This document shows, one piece after another, positions 48,624-59,400 of a DNA stretch of 64,000 bases; positions within the stretch are counted from its first letter, which is position 1; every line of letters begins with the position of its first letter. Origin of the DNA: Hymenopus coronatus (lineage: Eukaryota; Arthropoda; Insecta; Mantodea; Hymenopodidae); assembly GCA_030762935.1 (NCBI GenBank), contig CM060891.1, forward strand, positions 671,001 to 735,000, written 5' to 3'. Both the position numbers and the translations under genes were made by a program. The notes beneath the pieces are model-generated. The model ran no database searches. It was given only the letters and a program-made list of their open reading frames with translations, and was not told where the DNA came from.

Positions 48624-48845
48624 CGAAAAACACATACATCTGTCCCAAATATAGTTAAATGAAGTATTACCCATATATATGGGTAATACTATAATACTAC
48701 GTTATATATGAGAAAACAATACACCTGTCCCAAATATGGTTAATTGAAGTATTCCTTATATATATATATATGTATATATATATACATATATATAACTGCA
48801 AAATCATACAGCTTGTCACAAATATGCTTATCAGTAGTATTGCCC

Positions 48846-48895
<50 letters not shown>

Positions 48896-49133
48896 CGGAA
48901 AACCACACATCTGTGCCAAATATAGTCATTTGTAGCATTGCCTTTCTATATATCTGGAAAACAATACATTTGTCGCAAATATGGTTACTTGTAGCTTCAC
49001 CTGTAAATATAACTGGAAAATCAAACAACATCTGTCCCAAATATGGTTACCTGTAGTATTGCCCATATGTATAAAGGGAAAACCATACAACATCTGTCCC
49101 AAATATGGTTATTTGTAGTATTACCCATATATA
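48346..49133. repeat. AT-rich minisatellite, block 4
   Basis: Further diverged units (AACTGGAAAACTATTAATG, TGTCCCAAATATGGTTA, TTTGTAGTATTGCCCATA). TA microsatellites lie at about 48574-48621, 48765-48794 and 48853-48892, and a C-run followed by a CA repeat at about 48486-48510. Mariner B is inserted at its right end. Confidence 0.88.
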
Positions 49134-50460
49134 TGAGGTACGTCCAGAAAGTAAGTTCCGTTTCAATTTATCTCCGCTGCAGAGATGCGATCGCAGTTCC
49201 GCACATGCGCGGTAGACGCTCTGTATCAAGGAGAAGAAACGTGCGTCATTTTGAGATCGCTGTCAGCCACATACGCTTTGTTGTGCTTGTTTACAATGTC
49301 GGTGTTGATTGGAAATCCCGCCGCTTGTGAAATCAGATCTGTGATTCGTTTTCTGAATGCTAGGAAAGTGAAACCAATTGAAATTTATCGGCAAATTTGC
49401 GAAGTTTACGGACAAAATACGATGAGTGATTCAATGGTGAGAAGATGGGTCCGACAGTTCAATGAAGGACGTAGTGAAGTGCACGTTAAAGAACGAAGTG
49501 GGCGTCCATCTTTGGTTACAGAAGAACTGGTTCACGCGATTGACGACAAGATCCAGGAAAACTGCAAGTTTACAATTAGTGCTCTCGCTATGGAATTTCC
49601 CCAAAGCCCAGGATCACTAATTCACGAAATTGTTACAGAAAAAATGAAATTTCGTAAACTTTGCTCACGTTGGGTACCAAAGATTCTTATTGAGCAACAC
49701 AAAACAAAATGGATGGGTAGTGCACTTTAGTTTTTAACCCGTTATGATGAAGACGGCGAAGAATTTCTGACACAGATAGTCACAGGAGATGCGACTTGGG
49801 TTTCTTACGACACCCCTGAAAGTAAGCGGCAATCAATGGAATGGAGGCACACTTTATCCCCAGCAAAGGTTAAGCCGAAACAAATTTTGGCACCTCGAAA
49901 AATGATGTGCACAGTGTTCTGGGACTGGAAAGGCATCTTACTCATTGATTTCTTACCGCGTGGTCAATCAAAGCAGATGTTTATTGCGAGGCACTTAGGA
50001 GATTGCGCCGCGCAATACAGAATAAGCGCCGAGGATTGCTGTCAAAAGGTGTTGTTTTTCTTCACGACAACGCACGACCACACACTGCAAATGTGACGAA
50101 AAACCTCCTACAGGGATTTGGCTGGGACGTGTTTGACCATCCTCCGTACAGCCCTGACCTCGCTCCTAGCGACTTTCATCTGTTCTTACATCTCAAAGTC
50201 TTTCCTTGGCGGTCAACACTTCAACAATGACGAAGAGCTGAAAGAAAAATTTTCCAACTTTTTGAAGACACAGGCGGCAAACTTCTATGAAGAAGGTATA
50301 AAAAAACTTGTGCCACGCTATGAAAAATGCCTGCAAAATTTCGGCAGTTATGTGGAAAAGTAGTTTAAGAGTTGTAGAATTCTGTGCAATAAATAATTAT
50401 TCTGTATCTGTACAAAATTTAATTTTATTACCAAACGGAGTTTACTTTCTGGGCTATCTC

Positions 50461-50461
<1 letters not shown>
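49134..50461 (+). mobile_element. mariner (DD34D) element, copy B
   Basis: 1328 bp, flanked by TA (49132-49133 and 50462-50463), inside the AT minisatellite. The left end TGAGGTACGTCCAGAAAGTA and the complement of the right end (CGAGATAGCCCAGAAAGTAA) are imperfect inverted repeats. Sequence throughout matches copy A at 11933-13232, but the flanks are unrelated, so these are separate insertions. The gene is broken. Confidence 0.93.
49296..50363 (+). pseudogene. mariner transposase pseudogene, copy B
   Basis: ATG 49296 opens MSVLIGNPAACEIRSVIRF and the frame runs through MVRRWVRQFNEGRSEV and the linker RSGRPS to TAG at 49728-49730. The same frame then continues with FLTRYDEDGEEF, VTGDATWVSYDTP (first Asp; Ala where Glu is usual) and VFWDWKGILLIDFLPRG. 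A frame change near 49985 leads to VVFLHDNARPHTANVT (second Asp, about 50060), and PYSPDLAPSDFHLF (third Asp) 34 residues on, defining DD34D. A second frame change near 50200 leads to the C-terminus, ending at TAG 50361-50363. The TAG at 49728 and the frame change near 50200 also occur in copy A. Confidence 0.93.
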
Positions 50462-50494
<33 letters not shown>

Positions 50495-50730
50495 CAGGAA
50501 AACCAAACATATAACTGGAAAACGATACATCTGTTAAATATGATTATCTGTAGCATCACCCATATATACATATATATATATATATGTAACTGGAAAACCA
50601 TACTACATCTGTTCCAAATCTGGTTATTTGTAGCAGCGCCCACATATTTCATTGGAAAACCATTCAACATCTGTCCCAAATATACTTATTTGTAGCATCG
50701 CCCACATATTTAACTAAAAAACCTTACAAC
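50462..50730. repeat. AT-rich minisatellite, block 5
   Basis: The last stretch of the array, with TA runs at about 50462-50492 and 50563-50586 and units containing TGGAAAACCATACTACATC and TGTTCCAAATCTGG. It changes abruptly into the GT-rich tract at about 50731. Confidence 0.85.
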
Positions 50731-53700
50731 ACCATGTGTGAGTCTGTGTGTGTCTGTGTGGTGTGGGTGTCTATATGTGGGTGTGTGTTTCTGTGTGTCA
50801 GTGTTTGTGTGTCAGTATGCATGAGTGTGTGTGAGTATGTGTCTGTGTGTGTGGGGGTCTGTGTGTAGTGTGTATGAGTGTGTGTAGAGTGTGTGTGGGT
50901 GAGTCAGTGTGTGTGGTTGTGTGTGTCTGTTTGTATGTCAGTGTGTGTGGGTATATGTGACAGTCTGTGAGTGTGTGTCCGTGTGTCAGTGTGTGTGTGT
51001 AACTGTGTGTCTGGTTGTGTGTGTGTGTGTGGGTGGGTGTATGTATTAGTGGGTGTGTCTGTTTGTAGGTGTGTGTGTCAGTGTGTGTGTGGGTGAGTCA
51101 ATGTGTGTTGTTATGTGTGTGGTTGTGTGTGTCTGTGTTTATATGTCAGTGTGTGTGGGTATATGTGACAGTCTGTGAGTGTCTGTCCGTGTGCCAGTGT
51201 GTGTGTGTAACTGTGTGTGTGGGTGGGTGTATGTATTAGTGGGTGTGTCTGTTTGTAGGTGTGTGTGTCAGTGTGCGAGTGTCTGGCTGTGTGTCAGTGT
51301 GTGTGGGTGAATGTGTGAGTAAGTGTCTGTGTCTGTGGTTGGGTGTGTGTGGGTGTGTGTATTAGTATGTGTTTGTGTGTGGGTCTGTGTCTGTGTCTGT
51401 CGCTGTGTGGGTGTGTGAGTGTGTATCTTCTTGTGTGTCAGTGTGTGTGAGTGTCAGTGTGTCTCTGTGTGTCAGTGAGTGTCTGTTTATCAGTGTGTGT
51501 CTCTGTGTCTGTGTGTGTTGGTGGGTGTGTGTGTGAGTGAGTCTGTGTGTGGGTGTGTGAGTGTGTGTGTGAGTGTGTAGTTGTGTGCGAGTCTGTGTGT
51601 GTGTGTGAGTCTGTGTGTGAGTGTGTAGTTGTGTGTGAGTCTGTGTGTGTCTGTGTGTGTGAATCTGTGTGTCTGTGTGTGTGAATCTGTGTGTGGGTGT
51701 GTGAGTGTGTGTGTGTGAGTGTGTAGTGTGTGTCTGTCTATGTGACAAGGTGTGTGTGTCTGTGTGTGAGCGTTTGGGTGTGTGCGCGAGTGTGTTTGTC
51801 TTGATATGTGTGGGTGTATTCATGTGTGTGGGCGTCTGTGTGTGAGTGTGTGGTTGTGTGTGTCTGTCTGTGTGACAAGGTGTGTGTGTGGGAGTGTTCA
51901 TGTGTTTGGGTGTCTGTGTGTCAGAATGTCTGTCTGCGTTTCTTTGGGTGGGTGTCTGTGTGTGTTGCGAGTGTGTCTGTCTGAGTGTGTGTGTGTGTGT
52001 GTTTCTGTATGTGCCAGTGTGTGTCTTCCCGGGTGTATGTGGGTGTTTGTGTGTATGTGTGGGTGTGTTTTATGGGTGTTTGCGTGGGTCTCTGTGTGTG
52101 TCAGTGTGGGTGTAAGTTTGTCGTTTGTGTCTGTCTGGGTTTGTGTGTGCGAGTGTCTGGGGGTGCCTGTGTGTTTAAGTTTGTTTATGTGTGTCTCTCT
52201 GGGTGTGTGTGTGTGTCTGTGTGTCTGTGTCTGGGTGTGTGTCTGTGTGGATGTATGGGTGTGTGTTTGGGTGTCTGGGTGTGTGTGTTTGGGTGTCTGG
52301 GTGTGTGTCACTGTGCCTGTATCTGTGTGTATGGGTGTGCGTGTGTCAGTGTGCGGGTGTCTGGATGTGTGTGGGTCAGTGTGCCGGTGTGTGGGTGTGT
52401 GTCACTGTGCCTGTATCTGTGTGTCTGGATGTGCGTGTGTCAGTGTGCTGGTGTCTGGATGTGTGTGGATCAGTGTGCCGGTGTCTGGGTGTGCGTGTGT
52501 CAGTGTGCCGGTGTCTGGGTGTGCGCGAGTGTGTGCCAGTGTCTGGGTGTGTGTGGGTCAGTGTGCCGGTGTGTGGGTGTCAGTGTGCCGGTGTCTGGGT
52601 GTGCGCGAGTCTGTGCCGGTTTCTGGATGTGTGTGGGTCAGTATGCCTGTGTCTGGATGTGTGTGTCAGTGTGCCTGTGTCTGAATGTGTGTGTGTCAGT
52701 GTGCCTGTGTCTGGATGTGTGTGTCAGTGTGCCTGTGTCTGGATGTGTGTGTGCCAGTGTGCCTGTGTCTGGATGTGTGTGTCAGTGTCTGAATGTGTGT
52801 GTTTCAGTGTGCCTGTGTCTGGGTGTGTGTGTCAGTGTCTGAATGTGTGTGTTTCAGTGTGCCTGTGTCTGGATGTGTGTGTCAGTGTACCTGTGTCTGG
52901 GTGTGTGTGTCAGTGTGCCTGTGTCTGGATGTGTGTGTCAGCGTGCTCGTGTCTGGGTGTGTGTGTCAGTGTGCCTGTGTCTGGGTGTGTGTGTCAGCGT
53001 GCCTGTGTCTGGGTGTGTGTGTCAGCGTGCCTGTGTCTGGGTGTGTGTGTCAGTGTACCTGTTTCTGGGTGTGTGTGTCAGCGTGCCTGTGTCTGGGTGT
53101 GTGTGTCAGCGTGCCTGTGTCTGGGTGTGTGTGTGTCAGCGTGCCTGTGTCTGGGTGTGTGTGTCAGTGTGTCTGTGTCTGGGTGTGTGTGTCAGCGTGC
53201 CTGTGTCTGGGTGTGAGTGTCAGTGTCCCTGTGTCTGGATGTGTGTGTTAGTGTGCCTGTGTCTGGGTGTGTGTGTGTCAGTGTACCTGTGTCTGGGTGT
53301 GTGTGTGTCAGTGTACCTGTGTCTGGGTGTGTGTGTCAGTGTACCTGTGTCTGGGTGTGTGTGTGTCAGCGTGCCTGTGTCTGGGTGTGTGTGTCAGCGT
53401 GCCTGTGTCGAGGTGTGTGTGTCAGTGTACCTGTGTCTGGATGTGTGTGTTAGTGTGCCTGTGTCGGGTGTGTGTGTGTCAGTGTACCTGTGTCTGGGTG
53501 TGTGTGTGTCAGTGTACCTGTGTCTGGGTGTGTGTGTGTGTCAGTGTACCTGTGTCTGGGTGTGTGTGTGTCAGCGTGCCTGTGTCTGGGTGGGTGTGTC
53601 AGCGTGCCTGTGTCGGGGTGTGTGTGTCAGTGTACCTGTGTCTGGGTGTGTGTGTGTCAGTGTACCTGTGTCTGGGTGTGTGTGTGTCAGTGTGTCTGTG

Positions 53701-53968
53701 TCTGGGAATGTGTTAGTGTGGTTGTGTGTGGGTGATTGGGTGTGTGTGTCTGTGACTGTGTTGGTATCTGAGAGGCAGTGTGTGCGTCTGTTTGTCTGTG
53801 TGGATGTCTGTGTGTGTGTGGGTGTTTGTGTATGTGTCGGTGACTGTGTGTGTCTGTGTGTGTCCGGGTGGGTGTGGGGTGTCTGATGGTGTGTGTGTCT
53901 GTGTGTTGTTGTCTGTTTATGTGTGTGTCTGTGTGTATTTGTGTCTCTGTGTGAGTGTGTGTCTGGGT
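50731..53968. repeat. 3.2 kb GT-rich tract
   Basis: Plus strand almost entirely G and T with scattered C and A, built from TGTG, TCTGTG, TCAGTG and TGGGTG blocks. The first half is irregular. About 52300-53710 settles into a 28-30 bp minisatellite with the pattern GTGTCAGTGTGCCTGTGTCT then GGGTGTGT. Open frames full of Cys and Val on the plus strand and Thr and His on the minus strand are artefacts of composition. Alternating purine-pyrimidine sequence of this kind can adopt Z-DNA. Confidence 0.95.
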
Positions 53969-54110
53969 GGGTGTACAGGAACAATGTAACTTTAACACGA
54001 AGATGTGTAACAAAATTCCGCACCCGTGTTCAACCACCATTTGCATTGAGGAGTTTTCGAAATTTTCGATTTTCAGAAAATTGTTAATAGTTTTGCTTAT
54101 AACATCCTAC
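53969..54110 (+). repeat. Family X right half (X4) adjoining the GT tract
   Basis: Directly after the GT tract comes sequence matching the right half of family X: CACGAAGATGTGTAACAAAA, TTCCGCACCC, CATTTGCATTGAGGAG, TTTTCGAAATTTTCGATTTT and CAGAAAATTGT. In the X5 copy the equivalent sequence also follows the GT tract, so the tract appears to sit inside an X element. Confidence 0.55.
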
Positions 54111-54375
54111 ATTTACATTAAAAATAAAATTAGTAGCTTGAGTTGCTCTACACTCGCAAATATCATTTCCGATACTATATAAATGCTGTTCAATGTTCCA
54201 TTATCGATATAATGAAACGTGTCATGTAGGTATTTCTGTAAACGCTTATCACCATCGAAATTAAAAAACAGCAGAGACAAATATATTCTAGTAACAATAA
54301 TAATTATTTGTAGTTTCTAGAAATGTTACAGATTAGGAAAACTAATGGGAATATAACACATCTACAACTCAGATA

Positions 54376-56150
54376 TTTCTGGCAATATCACATAATATGT
54401 AGTGGCAAAGTGGTTATATCTATAAACATAATGGTGAGAGAAAGTCATGTGAATGTAAGATATTAGTCACTCAGTTGTTTCTGGCAATAACACATATTAT
54501 ATAGTGATGAAGTGGTTATATCTATAAACATAATGGTGAGAGAAGATCATGTTGATGAAGTGGTTATATCTATAAACATAATGGTGAGAGAAAGCCATGT
54601 GAATGTAAGATATTTGTCTCTCAATTGTTTTTGGCAATATCACATATTATATAGTGATGAAGTGGTTATATCTATAAACATAATGGCGAGAGAAGATCAT
54701 GTTGATGAAGTGGTTATATCTATAAACATAATGGTGAGAGAAGATCATGTGAATGTAAGATATTAGTCATTCAGTTGTTTCTGGCAATATCACATATTAT
54801 ATAGTGAAGTGGTTATATCTATAAACATAATGGTGAGAGAAGATCATGTTGATGAACTGGTAATATCTATAAACATAATGGTGAAAGAAAGCCATGTGAA
54901 TGTAAGATATTAGTCACTCAGTTGTTTCTGGCAATGTCACATATTATATAGTGATGAAGTGGTTATATCTATAAACATAATGGTGAGACAAGATCATGTT
55001 GATGAAGTGGTTATATCTATAAACATAATGGTGAGAGAAAGTCATGTGAATGTAAGATATTAGTCACTCAGTTGTTTCTGGCAATATCACATATTATATA
55101 GTGATGAAGTGGTTACATCTATAAACATAATGGTAAGAGAAGATCATGTGAATGTAAGATATTAGTTACTCAGTTCTTTCTGGCAATATCTCGGGGTTAT
55201 AGTGACGAAGTCCTTTATATCTATAAAAATAATGGTGAGAGAAGGTCATGTGAATGTAAGATATTAGTCATTCAGTTGTTTCTGGCAATATCACATATTA
55301 TATAGTGAAGTGGTTATATCTATAAACATAATGGTGAGAGAAGATCATGTTGATGAACTGGTAATATCTATAAACATAATGGTGAAAGAAAGCCTTGTGA
55401 ATGTAAGATATTAGTCACTCAGTTGTTTCTGGCAATATCACATATTATATAGTGATGAAGTGGTTATATCTATAAACATAATGGTGAGACAAGATCATGT
55501 TGATGATGTGGTTATATCTATAAACATAATGGTGAGAGAAAGTCATGTGAATGTAAGATATTAGTCACTCAGTTGTTTCTGGCAATATCACATATTATAT
55601 AGTGATGAAGTGGTTACATCTATAAACATAATGGTAAGAGAAGATCATGTGAGTGTAAGATATTAGTTACTCAGTTCTTTCTGGCAATATCTCGGGGTTA
55701 TAGTGACGAAGTCCTTTATATCTATAAAAATAATGGTGAGAGAAGGTCATGTGAATGTAAGATATTAGTCACTCAGTTGTTTCTGGCAATATCACATATT
55801 ATATAGTGATGAAGTGGTTATATCTATAAACATAATGGTGAGAGAAGATCATTTTGATGAAGTGGTTATATCTATAAACATAATGGTGAGAGAAGGTCAT
55901 GTGAATGTAAGATATTAGTCACTCAGTCGTTTCTGGCAATATCACATATTATATAGTGATGAAGCGGTTATATCTATAAACATAATGGTAAGAGAGAGTC
56001 ATGTGAATGTAAGATATAAGAGTTTCGGGTATTTCTGGCAATATCACATAGGACTTAGTTACGAAGTGGTTATATCTATTAACATAATGGTAAGAGAAAG
56101 TCATGTGAATGTAGGACATTAGTCACTCAATTGTTTCTAGCAATATCAGG
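54376..56150. repeat. 102/48 bp composite satellite
   Basis: A long unit of about 102 bp (GTGGTTATATCTATAAACAT, AATGGTGAGAGAA, CATGTGAATGTAAGATATTA, CTCAGTTGTTTCTGGCAATA, TCACATATTATATAGTGATG) is mixed with a short 48 bp unit ending GATCATGTTGATGAA. A higher-order period of 501 bp is visible: the odd variant TCTCGGGGTTATAGTGACGA starts at 55189 and again at 55690 with matching neighbours. The edges at 54376 and 56150 are diverged. Confidence 0.9.
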
Positions 56151-56431
56151 GAGATGTATCGATTAAGATAATGGGAAGAGAAAGCCATGTGAAGCTATTA
56201 AAACAACTCGAGGATCAATATCGCATCCACCCACTTAATTAAAACAGCTAAAGTGCGTAACGACAGTTGACAGTCAATCAAGATAACAAATGCTGCATAT
56301 GACGATAGCATGTATTTCTTTCTATCTTATACGATACTTTCGAATTTAAAAATCTCACACATTTATTACATTCACATTGCCATCGTTTTACAGAAACTTT
56401 TCATGCATTTTTTTCCCCCCCATTTTAATCA

Positions 56432-59400
56432 AGCAATAGTCAGGTGTTTAATATCTAGAGGATATAAATCGACAGGAAAGAACGAGTCAGGAATTTGTCC
56501 CATCCTCACCAGAGAATTAAATTGTAATGTGACGATAGTCAAGTGTTTACTATCTGAAGGATACATATCGACAGGAAAGTACGGGTCAGGGATTTGTCCA
56601 ATCCTCACCAGAATCTAAAAGTGTAATGTGACGATAGTCAAATGTTTACTATCTGAAGGATACAATACGACAGGAAAGTACGGGTCAGGAATTTGTCCCA
56701 TCCTGACCAGAGTCTAAAAGTGTGATGTGACGATAGTCAAGTGTTTACTATCTGAAGGATACATATCGACAGGAAAGTAGGAGTCAGGAATTTGTCCCAT
56801 CCTCACCAGAGTCTAAAAGTGTAATGTGGCGATAGTCAAGTGTTTACTATCTGAAGGATACATATCGACAGGAAAGTACGGGTCAGGAATTTGTCCCATC
56901 CTCACCAGAGTCTAAAAGTGTAATGTGACGATAGTCAAGTGTTTACTATCTGAAGGATACCATACGACAGGAAAGTACGGGTCAGGAATTTGTCCCATCC
57001 TCACCAGAGTCTAAAAGTGTAATGTGACGATAGTCAAGGGTTTAATAATCTGGAGGATACAAATCGACAGGAAAGCAGGAGTCAGGAATTTGTCCCATCC
57101 TCACCAGAGTCTAAAAGTGTAATGTGACGATAGTCAAGTGTTTAATATCAGAGGATACATATCGACAGGGAAGTAGTAGTCAGGAATTTGTCCCATCCTC
57201 ACCAGAGTCTAAAAGTGTAATGTGACGATAGTCAAGGGTTTAATAATCTGGAGGATACAAATCGACAGGAAAGTAGGAGTCAGGAATTTGTCCCATCCTC
57301 ACCAGAGTCTAAAAGTGTAATGTGACGATAGTCAAGTGTTTAATATCTGGAGGATACATATCGACAGGGAAGTAGTAGTCAGGAATTTGTCCCATCCTCA
57401 CCAGAGTCTAAAAGTGTAATGTGACGATAGTCAAGGGTTTAATAATCTGGAGGATACATATCGACAGGGAAGTAGTAGTCAGGAATTTGTCCCATCCTCA
57501 CCAGAGTCTAAAAGTGTGTTGTGACGATAGTCAAGTGTTTACTATCTAAAGGATACATATCGACAGGAAAGTACGGGTCAGGAATTTGTCCCATCCTCAC
57601 CAGAGTCTAAAAGTGAGATGTGACGATAGTCAAGTGTTTAGTATCTAAAGGGCACATATCGACAGGAAAGTACGGGTCAGGAATTTGTCCCATCCACACC
57701 AGAGTCTAAAAGTGTAATGTGACGATAGTCAAGTGTTTACTATCTGAAGGTTACATATCGACAGGAGAGTACGTGTCAGGAATTTGTCCCATCCTGACCA
57801 GAGTCTCAAAGTGTAATGTGACGATAATCAAGTGTTTACTATCTGGAGGATACAAAACGACAGGAAAGTAGGAGTCAGGAATTGTCCCATCCTCACCAGA
57901 GTTTAAAAGTGTGATGTGACGGTAGTCAAGTGTTTACTATCTGAAGGATACATATCGACAGGAAAGTACAGATCAGGAATTTGTCCCATCCTCCAGAATC
58001 TAAAAGTATAATGTGACGATAGTCAAGTGTTTACTATCTGAAGGATACATATCGACAGGGAAGTAGGAGTCAGGAATTTGTCCCATCCTCACCAGAGTCT
58101 AAAAGTGTAATGTGACGATAGTCAAGTGTTTAATATCTGGAGGATACATATCGACAGAAGAGTACGGGTCAGGAATTTGTCCCATCCTCCAGAATCTAAA
58201 AGTATAATGTGATGATAGTCAAGTGTTTACTATCTGAAGGATACATATCGACAGGGAAGTAGGAGTCAGGAATTTGTCCCATCCTCACCAGAGTCTAAAA
58301 GTGTAATGTGACGATAGTCAAGTGTTTAATATCTGGAGGATACATATCGACAGAAGAGTACGGGTCAGGAATTTGTCCCATGCTCTCCAGAGTCTAAAAG
58401 TGTAATGTGGGGATAGTCAAGTGTTTATTATCTGAAGGATACATATCGACAGGACAGTACGGGTCAGAAATTTGTGCCATCTTCACCAGAGTCTAAAAGT
58501 GTGATGTGACGATAGTCAAGTGTTTACTATCTGAAGGATACATATCGACAGGAAAGTACGGGTCAGGAATTTGTCCAATCCTCACCAGAATCTAAAAGTG
58601 TAATGTGACGATAGTCAAATGTTTACTATCTGAAGGATACAATACGACAGGAAAGTACGGGTCAGGAATTTGTCCCATCCTCACCAGAGTCTAAAAGTGT
58701 AATGTGACGATATTCAAGTGTTTACTATCTGAAGGATACAATACGACAGGAAAGTACGGGTCAGGAATTTGTCCCATCCTCAACAGAATCTAAAAGTGTA
58801 ATGTGACGATAGTCAAGTGTTCACTATCTGAAGGATACATATCGGTAGGAGAGTACGGGTCAGGAATTTGTCCCATCCTGACCAGAGTCTAAAAGTGTGA
58901 TGTGACGATAGTCAAGTGTTTACTATCTGAAGGATACATACCGTCAGGAAAGTTCGAGCCAGGAATTTGTCGCATCCTCACCAGAGTCCTAAAGTGTAAT
59001 GTGACGATAATCAAGTGTTTACTCTCTGGAGGATACATATCGACAGGAAAGTAGGAGTCGGGAATTGTCTCATCCTCACCAGAGTTTAAAAGTGTGATGT
59101 GGCGATAGTCAAGTGTTTACTATCTGAAGGATACATATCGACAGGAAAATACAGGTCAGGAATCTGTCCCATCCTCCAGAATCTGAAAGTATAATGTGAC
59201 GATAGTCAAGTGTTTACTATCTGAAGGATACATATCGACAGGGAAGTAGGAGTCAGGAATTTGTCCCATCCTCACCAGAGTCTAAAAGTGTAATGTTACG
59301 ATAGTCAAGTGTTTAATATCTGGAGGATACATATCGACAGGAAAGTACGGGTCAGGAATTTGTCCCATCCTGACCAGAGTCTAAAAGTGTGATGTGACGA

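Noticed and set aside
50731..54023. Cys/Val-rich plus-strand and Thr/His-rich minus-strand proteins
   Set aside because: These are composition artefacts of the GT-rich tract; overlapping frames on both strands are open for the same reason.
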